Shown in pieces: positions 24,989-34,050 of a stretch of 64,000 nucleotides of DNA. The stretch spans positions 1 to 64,000 of the forward strand of contig CAZPYJ010000002.1 of assembly GCA_964590645.1 (NCBI GenBank), given 5' to 3'. The notes under the pieces were generated by a model that saw nothing but the letters and a program-made list of their open reading frames with translations, was not told where the DNA came from and did not search any database. The translations under genes were made by a program, and so were the position numbers. Each line of letters opens with the position of its first letter. Within the stretch, counting starts at the first letter, position 1. Origin of the DNA: JAGNHN01 sp964590645. GTDB lineage: Bacteria > Bacteroidota > Bacteroidia > Bacteroidales > JAGNHN01.

Positions 24989-27667
24989 CTAAAAGTCACG
25001 GAAGTCTTTCTTGCGGTTCAGCTTCAGGTCCTGCAACATCGAAGACTTGACATTGATGGTGAAGTTCCAGCTCTTACGGGGCCCCTTCGGAATCCAGTTG
25101 AAGCGCATCTCCCAACAATGCAGGTCGCGGTAAATATCTACCGAAGTATAGGAAAGCTCCTTGTTAATAAAGTCGTAACCCGACCTGAACCCTACCTTCC
25201 ATTTGGGGGTTATGTTCACATCCCCGTTGAAGTCGAAGCTTTGGGTAACCTCATTGGTGCGTAGCTCGGTGATAAGCTCTGAGCGGGTAAGATAACGGAG
25301 GGAATATGAGAAGCTCAGGTTCCAGGGGATGGTGAAATCAACGTAGTCCTCCGGGTTTTGCCTTATCATTTCCAGCTCTGCCTCTGTGCCTTCCGTAGAA
25401 GTCTTCCGCTTTTTAGCCTGATCTGCACTGAGCCTATAGCTCAGGCTGACATTCCAGCTGGCATTGCTGAAACGGAAAAGACGGCGATTGACGTCCCACT
25501 CAAACTGATCTCTGCGCCTACCCGTAGAATCAACAATGTATGGGTCGAAGCTGCTGGCATATCCCAGGATCAGGTTTTTAAAGAGGGTGGTGCGTCCGCT
25601 TACCGAGAGGTTGGACCAGTTCAGGGAATCTTTGGCCAGGTCGTAGGCTGTGGCAAAATTCAGGTTTTCTATCAGGACTACCTTGCGCATCCCAGTCAGG
25701 CTGTCCTTGCGGTTGCGCACTTTCATTTCCAGATTGTTTCCCAGGCTGAACGAAATCCGTCCGGAGCGGCTGGAAGGAGGCAAACCATACATTCCGCCGG
25801 CGAAATAGCTGTACTGTATCTCCTGGCCGGACTGATTGGTATAGCGGTCGAAATACCCCCAGGATTCGCGGGAGAAATCCGGGGTATAGGAAAAGGACAG
25901 GCTGGGATTCATTACGTGGCGCAAGGCTGTAACGGGACCTCTCTTGAACCGGAGCATTCCGTATATACGGGTGGACAGACTGGAATTAAAGCTGAAATCA
26001 CGTACCGGATAAAAGCCCGAGGAGGTATCCCGCTGCAGGTAGCCCACTGTGGTATCCCCATTAAGGATCAGGGTATCATTGATCCAGTCCTGGCTGATCC
26101 TTTTGAAATACCATCTTTCGTTGTAGTTGACCGAATTGGTAAGATTGAAGTACTTCATCACTTTGATGGTACTCGAAATGGGCACACTGTGCTGCACCCC
26201 TGACTTGAGATCCTCCCACATTCCGGGTGTAAAAAGAAGTGTATCAAGGGTTTGAAGCTGATTCCTTGCGTTCACCTTATATTGAACACTGATATTCTCA
26301 TACCACCTGGGCCTGCCTGTCTGCTCTTTCCGGCGAAAAGGATAGAATCGGTTCACATTGAAGCTCAGCTCTGGCAGGGTCATATCAAAGTCGCCGGTGA
26401 TTACATTCTGCCGGTGATTCAGGGATGCAGTGAGGAAATAGCGGTTGGAGAAAGAGGTTTGATAACTGACGCTCGACTGGAAGGTATTGCTCAGATAATC
26501 GTTGGCCGAGGTGGGATTAAACTGATTGAACTTGTTGCTGACAATGTTGACATTCGCCTGGAACCTGCTGTTGGGCCGGGCTTTGTCGCTTTGCTGATGG
26601 CGCCAGTTGATGGCATAATCCCGGTTTTTACTGTAATCGGCTGAACCGGGGTCTCCGGTGATATTGATGGCATAGCGCAAGCCCACAGAGCCATCGTATT
26701 TGTAGCGCTTTTTGTAAGAAGACCGGGTTTTTACTGCCCAGCTCCCGCGGGTGTATATGTCTCCACGCAGCTCAAGGTCGAGGTAATCATTGATCCCAAG
26801 GTAATACCCAAAGTTTTCGAAAAAGAACCCCCGGTTGGCCGATTCACCATAGGTGGGGATCAGAATTCCATTGCGTTGCCCCTTCTTATTGGGAAACAAG
26901 CCAAATGGAATGACAAGGGGTGTGGGCACATCCTCGATGACAAGATAGGCCGGACCTGTGACGATCTTATTATTGGGAATAACTTTGCTTTTGGTAAAGC
27001 GGAACTCAAAATGGGGATGCTCGTGGTTACAGGTGGTGTATTTCCCGTACTGGATATTGATCTCATCGTTGGGAAGCTTCTTGATGACTGTCCCGTGCAG
27101 AAATCCGTCTCCTTCCTGGGTGATCACTTCGTATATCAGGCCTTTCTTTGAGTCGAAGTTGTAATACATTTCTTTAGAACGGAATGTTTCTCCCTCTTCA
27201 GAGAATTCAGGCTTGCCTTGCAACTTACCGGTAGAATCAGGCAGGCCACTGGCATAGAGCACTTTGTCGTCAAAGTTAATGCGCACAAAATCCGCCTTCA
27301 GTTCAATTTTCTCATAATCCAGTTGGCTGGCGGTATAGAGGTAAACCCTTTTCTCCTCCATATTAAAACGGATAGAGTCCTGCGCGCGATACTCCACTTT
27401 GGAGCTGAGGCTCTCTTTCCGCTGTGACTTAGCTGGGGGGGTAATTCCTATGGACAGCGTATCCGGTGCCAAACTGTCCGGCATTTGGTTTACTGCGCGA
27501 AGCAGGATTGAGTCTGGTACGATGATGGTATCCGCAATGCGATGCAAACGATCCTCAACCTGGGCCTCGAGATGGAATGGCAGCAAGCATATCAGCAGGA
27601 GCGCACAAAAGCATTGCGCCCTTCGCCTGTAAATGCATTTCAATCTGTGATTCAAGTGTTCCAACAA
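24989..27667 (-). CDS. lptD: LptD-like LPS-assembly outer membrane protein
   Basis: An 892-residue outer-membrane protein. A signal-like N-terminus (LKCIYRRR basic region, hydrophobic CFCALLLICLLPF, ending LEAQ) precedes a proline-rich linker and an OstA/LptA-like domain (~90-200: YTASQLDYEKIELKADFVRI). The long C-terminal beta-barrel begins VTGPAYLVIEDVPTPLVIPF and FGYYLGINDYLDLELRGDIY. It ends in alternating aromatic strands. The family inserts lipopolysaccharide into the outer leaflet. No ATG precedes the signal peptide, so a TTG start (27667, or in-frame TTGs at 27658/27646) must be used. It diverges from the amidase gene. Confidence 0.85.
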   Translation of the reverse strand: MLEHLNHRLKCIYRRRAQCFCALLLICLLPFHLEAQVEDRLHRIADTIIVPDSILLRAVNQMPDSLAPDTLSIGITPPAKSQRKESLSSKVEYRAQDSIRFNMEEKRVYLYTASQLDYEKIELKADFVRINFDDKVLYASGLPDSTGKLQGKPEFSEEGETFRSKEMYYNFDSKKGLIYEVITQEGDGFLHGTVIKKLPNDEINIQYGKYTTCNHEHPHFEFRFTKSKVIPNNKIVTGPAYLVIEDVPTPLVIPFGLFPNKKGQRNGILIPTYGESANRGFFFENFGYYLGINDYLDLELRGDIYTRGSWAVKTRSSYKKRYKYDGSVGLRYAINITGDPGSADYSKNRDYAINWRHQQSDKARPNSRFQANVNIVSNKFNQFNPTSANDYLSNTFQSSVSYQTSFSNRYFLTASLNHRQNVITGDFDMTLPELSFNVNRFYPFRRKEQTGRPRWYENISVQYKVNARNQLQTLDTLLFTPGMWEDLKSGVQHSVPISSTIKVMKYFNLTNSVNYNERWYFKRISQDWINDTLILNGDTTVGYLQRDTSSGFYPVRDFSFNSSLSTRIYGMLRFKRGPVTALRHVMNPSLSFSYTPDFSRESWGYFDRYTNQSGQEIQYSYFAGGMYGLPPSSRSGRISFSLGNNLEMKVRNRKDSLTGMRKVVLIENLNFATAYDLAKDSLNWSNLSVSGRTTLFKNLILGYASSFDPYIVDSTGRRRDQFEWDVNRRLFRFSNASWNVSLSYRLSADQAKKRKTSTEGTEAELEMIRQNPEDYVDFTIPWNLSFSYSLRYLTRSELITELRTNEVTQSFDFNGDVNITPKWKVGFRSGYDFINKELSYTSVDIYRDLHCWEMRFNWIPKGPRKSWNFTINVKSSMLQDLKLNRKKDFRDF

Positions 27668-27672
27668 AATCG

Positions 27673-27680
27673 TATTTTTG
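27673..27680 (+). promoter_or_regulatory. -7 box (TATTTTTG) upstream of the amidase gene
   Basis: Exact TAnnTTTG on the plus strand, 113 bp before the GTG start at 27794. This implies a leader of roughly 100 bases. It lies just outside the divergent lptD start. Confidence 0.4.
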
Positions 27681-27793
27681 CAATATCAGGCATCGCGGCC
27701 GGAGGCGCTTACACAAAAACCCGGCATTGGGAAATGCAAAGACGGCCAGGCGGGCAAAATTAACATAAGCAGTCTAAAATTACTGAAAATCTT

Positions 27794-28909
27794 GTGAAAC
27801 GATTCTTGACCTGCTTTCTTATCCTGTGTACCCTAAGCCTGATGGCAGCGGGTGGAGGGGACAAACCTTTCCGGGTAGTCATCGACCCCGGGCACGGCGG
27901 GCACGACCCTGGTGCGCCGGGAAAGTTCCTGAAGGAGAAAGATGTCGTTCTGGACATTGCCCTGAAGCTGGGGGCCTATATTAACCAGAATATGCCGGAC
28001 GTGGAGGTCATCTATACACGCAAAACAGATGTTTTTGTGGAATTGCATAAGAGAGCACAGATTGCCAATGAAATACACGCCGATCTTTTCATCTCCATCC
28101 ACTGCAACGGCTCCAAAAGCAGCAACCCGATGGGGACCGAAACCTGGGTAATGGGTTTGCATAAAAGTGATGCTAACCTGGAAGTGGCCAAGAAAGAGAA
28201 TGCAGTTATTTTATTGGAGGACGATTATTCTGCACAGTACGACGGCTTTGATCCCAATTCGCCTGAAGCGTATATCCTTTTCTCATTCTTTCAGAACGCC
28301 AATCTGAACCAAAGCCTGGAGATGGCCCGGCGGGTGCAGGATCAGTTCAGGGAACGCACCCGCAGGGTGGACCGGGGAGTGAAGCAGGCTGGTTTTCTGG
28401 TTTTATACAAAACCACAATGCCCGGTATTCTGGTGGAAGCCGGGTTTTTATCCAATCCGCAGGAGGAAGCCTTTCTGGCCAGTGATGAAGGAAAGTCGTA
28501 CATCGCATCGGCCATTTACCGTGCTTTAAGAGAGTACCGCGAATGGCTCGCCAACAAAAACAAAATGCAGGAAGAAGCCTCAAGGCCAATCATCAGTGAA
28601 AAGCCTGCCCAACCGCAGTCCGAAGAAAGCAGGGCACTGCCCGGAGGATTGGAATACGGGGTGCAGGTTCGAAGTTCCTCCGTGCGCTTGTCTGCAGATG
28701 AACCGGATTTTCACGGGCTTACACCCCTGAAGGAATACTTACACGCAGGGGCTTATAAATATTACCTGGGTGGCCTGGCTACATACGCAGAAGCAATGGG
28801 CGTGCTGCAACAAATCAAAAACCGCGGGTTTAACGATGCCTTTGTGATTGCCCTGAAAGACGGGAGAAGGATTGCCCTGACAGAGGCACGAAAAGAAAGC
28901 GGAGAATAA
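27794..28909 (+). CDS. N-acetylmuramoyl-L-alanine amidase (Amidase_3) with SPOR-like tail
   Basis: A 371-residue exported cell-wall amidase with a GTG start and signal peptide (RFLTCFLILCTLSLMAAG). The amidase_3 domain (~27-250) shows the zinc and catalytic motifs IDPGHGGHDPGA, SIHCNGSKS and LVEAGFLSN. It cleaves the amide bond between MurNAc and the peptide stem, usually at the septum. After a linker rich in E/P/S, the last ~80 residues (LEYGVQVRSSS...YKYYLGGLATYAEAM...GFNDAFVIAL) fit a SPOR peptidoglycan-binding domain. The gene is followed 19 bp later by an MCE gene. Confidence 0.87.
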   Translation: MKRFLTCFLILCTLSLMAAGGGDKPFRVVIDPGHGGHDPGAPGKFLKEKDVVLDIALKLGAYINQNMPDVEVIYTRKTDVFVELHKRAQIANEIHADLFISIHCNGSKSSNPMGTETWVMGLHKSDANLEVAKKENAVILLEDDYSAQYDGFDPNSPEAYILFSFFQNANLNQSLEMARRVQDQFRERTRRVDRGVKQAGFLVLYKTTMPGILVEAGFLSNPQEEAFLASDEGKSYIASAIYRALREYREWLANKNKMQEEASRPIISEKPAQPQSEESRALPGGLEYGVQVRSSSVRLSADEPDFHGLTPLKEYLHAGAYKYYLGGLATYAEAMGVLQQIKNRGFNDAFVIALKDGRRIALTEARKESGE

Positions 28910-28928
28910 TCATAAAAAGCATAAAGCA

Positions 28929-29930
28929 ATGAAGTTTGCGAAAGAAATCTGGATCGGTCTCACCTTCCTGGTGGCCCTGGCGCTGTTTATCTGGGGGGTG
29001 AACTTTCTGAAGGGTTCCAGCCTTTTTCAGACCCAGACTTCCTACTATGCTGTCTATGATCGCGTGGACGGGCTGAACAACTCCAGCCCGGTGACCCTGA
29101 ACGGGGTCAAGATCGGGCAGGTGGAAACCGTGCGCTTTCATCCCGACGGCAGCGGCAGGATAGTCGTAAAAATGCTGATCACCGAGCCTTTCGGCATACC
29201 TCGAAATACTGTGGCTGCAATCATCAGCAGTGACCTGCTTGGCTCAAAAGAAATCAACCTCAGACTGGGTGATGCCGGGGTTTTCTGCCAAAGTGGAGAC
29301 ACCCTGCCCTCAGATATTCAAAAAAGCCTGCAGGAAGAGGTGAACCTGCAGGTGGCACCCCTGAAAAAGAAAGCCGAAGACCTGATGGCGTCCCTGGATT
29401 CGATGGTGACGGTCATTAGTTTGATTTTCAACGAAAACCTGCGCTCCAACCTCCAGGAAAGCATCGGGAGCATTCAGAAGACCATCGAGCATTTGCGCAG
29501 TACAACGTCTTCACTCGACACCCTGATGGGAACACAACGAACGCGCCTGGAAAACATCATCGCCCATACCGAAGCCATCACCCTGAACCTGAGAAACAAC
29601 AATGAGTCTGTGACCAATATACTCACTAATCTTAATGAGCTGACCGACAGCATTGCCGGAGCTGATGTGGCGGGCACCCTGATGCGAACCAATGCCGTGA
29701 TGAAGGAAGTTGAACAGATCACTGCTTCCATTGCCAGGGGAGAAGGGACAATGGGTATGCTGGTTAATGATGACCAATTGTATCATCGACTGGAGAATGC
29801 CTCCAAGGATTTAGATCTGTTGTTACAGGATATGCGGCTGAACCCTGACCGCTACCTGCATTTTTCCGTTTTCGGCAAGAACCCCCGAAAGGGAAAATAT
29901 GCTGAGCCGGATACCAGCCTGAAGCGCTGA
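28929..29930 (+). CDS. MCE (MlaD-like) lipid-transport protein
   Basis: A 333-residue protein with a single N-terminal membrane helix (LTFLVALALFIWGVNFLKG). One MCE domain follows (YYAVYDRVDGLNNSSPVTLN, GVKIGQVETV, SSDLLGSKEINLR). The C-terminal half is a long predicted helix/coiled coil. MCE proteins form periplasmic hexameric tubes or rings moving phospholipids between membranes. The partner permease and ATPase (MlaE/MlaF) are not next to it. It is probably co-transcribed with the amidase upstream. Confidence 0.87.
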   Translation: MKFAKEIWIGLTFLVALALFIWGVNFLKGSSLFQTQTSYYAVYDRVDGLNNSSPVTLNGVKIGQVETVRFHPDGSGRIVVKMLITEPFGIPRNTVAAIISSDLLGSKEINLRLGDAGVFCQSGDTLPSDIQKSLQEEVNLQVAPLKKKAEDLMASLDSMVTVISLIFNENLRSNLQESIGSIQKTIEHLRSTTSSLDTLMGTQRTRLENIIAHTEAITLNLRNNNESVTNILTNLNELTDSIAGADVAGTLMRTNAVMKEVEQITASIARGEGTMGMLVNDDQLYHRLENASKDLDLLLQDMRLNPDRYLHFSVFGKNPRKGKYAEPDTSLKR

Positions 29931-29947
29931 TCAAGCTGTTGCGATAT

Positions 29948-30679
29948 TCACCTGTTCCCGGAATCTGTCAGAATAAGACGTCCCAGAAAGAGCAATTCAT
30001 TCCCATTGCTCAGCCTCCAATAATACAAGCCTGGATCATCCGGCAGGTGCAGTATTACTGCCCCTCCTTTCACTTGATCCGAAAGTGCGGGCTCTCCCCG
30101 GTTATTCATCAGCTCAAAGTGAAGGGAAAGGGAATGGTATCCTGTGTATTGCAGCTGCAGAAAGTCTCCAGGAGCAAAGGTATCGGAGGCAGCAGGGGCA
30201 AGAAGTTGAAAACCATCCTCACGGAATATTGCACCCACCAGGGTTTCCACCAGTGGATCGGGGGCAAAGGAATCATAGTACTCAATGCCCAGAAAAGCAG
30301 CCACCCTAAGGATGGCAGGGTGCTCCGGATTGGCCAGGCGAAGCCATACGTATCCCAGAGCGGAGACAAGGATGAGCAAAACAGCGGCATATTTTAACCA
30401 GCTCAGGCGGTGGGCAGCCAAAGGATGCCCATCGCCCTCAGGGCGGAAAGGGCCGGTATGCCCTTCATTCTGCATTCCGCTTTGCTGTATAATCTGATAG
30501 ATTTCACTTACCCCTTCACGGCATTCCTGACATTCACCAAGATGATCCTGAATCTCATCCGGAAGTCCATCAAAATACTCCTGCTCCATCGCTTCAGCAG
30601 CCAGAGCCAGGCCTTCTTCGCTCAGGTGGTTCCCCGAAAAAAATGTGACGGGACTATTATGTTTTATCAGGTCTTTCAT
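29948..30679 (-). CDS. Putative anti-sigma factor with zinc-finger-like motif
   Basis: A 243-residue single-pass membrane protein. The cytoplasmic part contains HLGECQEC (H46-x3-C50-x2-C53), typical of zinc-binding anti-sigma domains. The transmembrane helix is about residues 94-113 (WLKYAAVLLILVSALGYVWL). The periplasmic part is a beta-rich domain ending YYWRLSNGNELLFLGRL. The start codon overlaps the stop of the sigma-like gene upstream by four bases (ATGA), a strong sign of translational coupling. The signal sensed is unknown. Confidence 0.72.
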   Translation of the reverse strand: MKDLIKHNSPVTFFSGNHLSEEGLALAAEAMEQEYFDGLPDEIQDHLGECQECREGVSEIYQIIQQSGMQNEGHTGPFRPEGDGHPLAAHRLSWLKYAAVLLILVSALGYVWLRLANPEHPAILRVAAFLGIEYYDSFAPDPLVETLVGAIFREDGFQLLAPAASDTFAPGDFLQLQYTGYHSLSLHFELMNNRGEPALSDQVKGGAVILHLPDDPGLYYWRLSNGNELLFLGRLILTDSGNR

Positions 30680-31443
30680 TCTTTCCCTTGCATTGCAGTG
30701 AGTAATTCGGGTGCATTTGCTTCAGACGTGCAGAAATGGCGCTCGGCCAGAAGTCTTACTGTTTCTATAGTATGCCGGGTATCGCGGGAAGTGTTCATAC
30801 ATCTGACCAGGTCTTTCAGCCTGGCCCGTATCCATTTGCGTACCGCCTCCGCTGATTCACTTTTCCCTTCGGCTTTCCTGCTCAGCTTCCCCAGTATCCG
30901 GTATAGCCGGATGTTTTCCTCGTCTTCCCCGACAGATAAATCGCGAATCCAATGCGCAATCTCTTCCGCACACAGTCCGGGATGGTAGTTGAGTAAATCC
31001 TGCCTGTCCAGGGGAAGCCGGAAATAGGCTTTCAGAAAAAGAGTAGCCTTGGCTTTCTTTCGGGTAAAGAGAGAGAATACCTTCCCAAATAGAAGAACTT
31101 CCTCCTTGATGGCCAGATTACTCAGGGGATCGGGATTATTATAGGCCGGCATATCAGATTCCCGCAGCAAACGCGGAGCACTTTGCCGGTGATACTGCCT
31201 GATGCGGTCCTTGCACAAATTCCTGAAAACAGCAGCGCAGTATGTACGCAAAAGAGCCCTTCGGTTATACTGTGAAAGTATATTTGGCAAGCGCTGCAGA
31301 AAAGCATCCAGGATGTGATGCACAAACTCTTCCTTCTCCTTTCTTGGAATATTGCCCTCATTGATCTGCATCTGTACAATGGTATCCACAATGGAGCGGT
31401 AACGCAGCATCAAGCCAGCAGGATCGTGCTGCAAAAGCTGCAT
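30676..31443 (-). CDS. Divergent sigma-70-like regulator
   Basis: A 255-residue protein resembling sigma factors. Region-2-like sequence RTYCAAVFRNLCKDRIRQYHR appears near residues 70-90. A basic helix-rich C-terminal half follows, but a standard region 4 helix-turn-helix is hard to see. An in-frame GTG at 31518 would add 25 residues (…DINELE) and may be the true start, because the first helix seems to begin before the ATG. It is coupled to the anti-sigma-like gene by a four-base overlap. Probably it controls envelope or stress genes; targets are unknown. Confidence 0.55.
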   Translation of the reverse strand: MQLLQHDPAGLMLRYRSIVDTIVQMQINEGNIPRKEKEEFVHHILDAFLQRLPNILSQYNRRALLRTYCAAVFRNLCKDRIRQYHRQSAPRLLRESDMPAYNNPDPLSNLAIKEEVLLFGKVFSLFTRKKAKATLFLKAYFRLPLDRQDLLNYHPGLCAEEIAHWIRDLSVGEDEENIRLYRILGKLSRKAEGKSESAEAVRKWIRARLKDLVRCMNTSRDTRHTIETVRLLAERHFCTSEANAPELLTAMQGKE

Positions 31444-31643
31444 TTCCAATTCATTTATGTCGTCTGGGCCATTGGGGGGCACGGCAATTCCATTTGTTGC
31501 TGAAATATACGTTTTCACCCCCTGAAAACGGAAAAAAATTATTGATTTTTTAACGCAATTTCCTCTTATGGCAGCTTCTGTCCGACATTTCCTTTGATCA
31601 GAAAGGCCTACCTTGCAGCTTTTATCACCTAATCTGACTAACA

Positions 31644-33269
31644 ATGCGATGGCCTGAATCTGACCGCTTTATTCAAAGTATTCTTTTTCTCCTTGCCTTC
31701 ATCCTGCTGCTGCCTGCCCTGTTGATCCATCTCGGATTGAATCCATTTTTTGCAGTCAACGACGAAGCCATTCGGGTATTGGTGGCCCTCGAGATGTACC
31801 TCTCAGGCGATTATGTTACACCCACGCTTTCGGGTGAGTTGTATTATTACAAACCCCCCTTCTTCAACTGGATGGTTGTGGGCATTTCTCTGCTGTCCGG
31901 AGCCTTTTCAGAATGCTCGCTGCGCCTCACCAGTGTGCTCTCTCTGATGGGCTTTATGGCGCTGATCTATTACTATAACCGGAAACACTTTGGCAGGTCG
32001 CAGGCATTGCTGCTCAGCCTGATGGTACTCACCAGCGGCCGTATCCTCTTTTTCGACTCCTTCCTCGGCCTGATCGATATCGCCCACGCCGCCGTGATCT
32101 ACTGGCTTTTTATGGTGGTGTTCCATCAATACCAGCGTTCAAATTTCCACTTTCTCTTTTTTGCTTCCTACTTCCTTGCCGCCATCGCTTTTATGATGAA
32201 AGGCTTTCCCGCCATTGTTTTTCAAGGAATTACCCTCTTGGTCTTCTTCGCTTATCACAAGGATTGGAAGCGCTTCTTCAGCCTGAGCCATCTTGGCGGG
32301 ATGATGGTCTTTGCGCTACTCATCGGGGGATACTACTTTGTCTACCTCCGAAATAATGCTCTCAGCCTTCCTGAACTTTTTGCCCCCCTGTTTGATCAAA
32401 GTACCCAGCGAACCGGCGTGCAACACGGATTCTGGAAAACCCTGATCCATTTATTCCTTTTCCCTTTTGAATTTTTATACCACTTTGCCCCCTGGACATT
32501 GCTGGTGGTTTTTCTTTTCAGGAAAGGATTGTGGAAAGAAATAGCTGCCCATCCGTATTTGAAGTATATCAGTCTTGTGTTTCTGGCCAATATTTCGGTT
32601 TACTGGGTATCTCCCGGCGTTTTTCCGCGCTACTTTTTTATGTTCCTCCCACTCCTGTTCCCCCTCTTGATGCACTTCTCGCACACTGAAAAAGAAGCAT
32701 CCACAGCGGGATCACCTAGGGGGCGAACCTCCCGGATTGTTGCTTATACCTTTGTCATTCTTACAGGATTGCTGATGGCCGGAATACCCCTATTGCCGCT
32801 GCTATCCGCATTCAGGAACATCCCGGAGCTTTGGTTGAAAACACTACCGCTCTGGCTATTGCTCATCCCTGTTTATCTTCTGATGATCAGAAGGCCCAGG
32901 CTCCGTTTCCTTTCGCTCATCATTATTCTCCTTGGTTTTCGGATTATTTTCAATTTCCTGGTGCTGCCTGAAAGGGCAGCCGGACAAATGAAGTATAAGG
33001 AAGGAGTATTGGGACTGACGCAGAAGGCCAAGGGAAAGGAATTGTATATCTATAAGAACAATTGCCTTTTGCAGGAGTCCGACTTGTTTTACATCACCAA
33101 TGAGAGGCAGGAAATACTGAGGCGGAAGGAATCGGATTTTCCGGCCGACGCACTGTATATTGTGGATGACCGTCAATGGGATCCCGAAAGATTTGAAGAG
33201 GTGTACCAGTACGCCTGTAAGTGGTACGACCGTCCTGTGCGTTTGTGTAAGCTCAAGCAAGTGGAATGA
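31644..33269 (+). CDS. ArnT/PMT-like membrane glycosyltransferase (GT39/GT83 type)
   Basis: A 541-residue polytopic membrane protein. It opens with a hydrophobic helix and the acidic motif NPFFAVNDEAIRVLVALEMY, equivalent to the DE/DD catalytic loop of polyprenyl-phosphate-dependent transferases. YYYKPPFFNWMVV follows, a typical periplasmic-loop signature (KPPL-like). Ten or so further helices are visible, then a soluble tail. It should transfer a sugar from a polyprenyl phosphate to lipid A or protein in the periplasm. Its stop overlaps the next gene's start by four bases, linking it to an LpxH-like lipid A enzyme and favouring a lipid A role. Confidence 0.82.
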   Translation: MRWPESDRFIQSILFLLAFILLLPALLIHLGLNPFFAVNDEAIRVLVALEMYLSGDYVTPTLSGELYYYKPPFFNWMVVGISLLSGAFSECSLRLTSVLSLMGFMALIYYYNRKHFGRSQALLLSLMVLTSGRILFFDSFLGLIDIAHAAVIYWLFMVVFHQYQRSNFHFLFFASYFLAAIAFMMKGFPAIVFQGITLLVFFAYHKDWKRFFSLSHLGGMMVFALLIGGYYFVYLRNNALSLPELFAPLFDQSTQRTGVQHGFWKTLIHLFLFPFEFLYHFAPWTLLVVFLFRKGLWKEIAAHPYLKYISLVFLANISVYWVSPGVFPRYFFMFLPLLFPLLMHFSHTEKEASTAGSPRGRTSRIVAYTFVILTGLLMAGIPLLPLLSAFRNIPELWLKTLPLWLLLIPVYLLMIRRPRLRFLSLIIILLGFRIIFNFLVLPERAAGQMKYKEGVLGLTQKAKGKELYIYKNNCLLQESDLFYITNERQEILRRKESDFPADALYIVDDRQWDPERFEEVYQYACKWYDRPVRLCKLKQVE

Positions 33270-34024
33270 TGCATTATCGTACCCTGGTTCTCTCCGATAT
33301 TCATCTTGGTACCCGAGATACCAAAGCACGTGAGCTGGCGGCCTTTCTAAAACACAACAGTTGTGATACCCTGATTCTGAATGGGGATATTGTGGATGTC
33401 TGGCACCTGCGCCGGCGTGGAAGCTGGCGCACCAGGGATACCCGTATCATCCGCCGGATACTCAAAATGATGGAGGAGCACAAGACCAAGGTGGTTTATG
33501 TGCGGGGAAATCACGATGAGATGCTGGACAATGTGATTCCACTCCAAACCGGGAATTTCCGGATAGTTCGGGATATGGAACTGGAATCCGGCGGGAAGCG
33601 TTTCTTTGTGACCCACGGCGATATCTTTGATGTGATCACCCGCGATTATAAGTGGCTGGCGCATCTGGGCGATCTTGGATATAAGCTGCTCTTGTGGCTA
33701 AACAAGCGCCATAACCGGAAGCGCCGCCTGCAGGGACTCCCTTACGATTCCCTTTCGCAGAAAGTCAAACACAAAGTGAAGCTGGCGGTGAATTACATCG
33801 GGGATTTTGAAGAAGTGATGGTGCGCTATGCAAAATCCCGCCATTACGACGGGATTATCTGTGGCCATATTCATCAGCCTGCCATCAAAGATATCCAGGG
33901 AATGGTGTATATGAATTCGGGTGACTGGGTAGAGAGCCTGTCGGCCCTGGCCGAGGATCACCAGGGTAGATGGCAGGTCGTATACTATCAATCGATCATC
34001 CCGGCTGAAAAGCAAGTACTGTAG
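33266..34024 (+). CDS. LpxH-like metallophosphoesterase
   Basis: A 252-residue calcineurin-like phosphoesterase of the UDP-2,3-diacylglucosamine hydrolase group. Metal ligands are seen in LVLSDIHLG (D, H), LNGDIVDVW (D), VRGNHDEML (N, H), THGD and GHIHQP. Either of two adjacent ATGs may be used. Length is close to LpxH/LpxG-like proteins. It overlaps the glycosyltransferase gene by four bases, so the two are translationally coupled and probably act in the same lipid pathway. Confidence 0.85.
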   Translation: MMHYRTLVLSDIHLGTRDTKARELAAFLKHNSCDTLILNGDIVDVWHLRRRGSWRTRDTRIIRRILKMMEEHKTKVVYVRGNHDEMLDNVIPLQTGNFRIVRDMELESGGKRFFVTHGDIFDVITRDYKWLAHLGDLGYKLLLWLNKRHNRKRRLQGLPYDSLSQKVKHKVKLAVNYIGDFEEVMVRYAKSRHYDGIICGHIHQPAIKDIQGMVYMNSGDWVESLSALAEDHQGRWQVVYYQSIIPAEKQVL

Positions 34025-34050
34025 CCCGGAGGGCTGGAAGCATATCCTGT

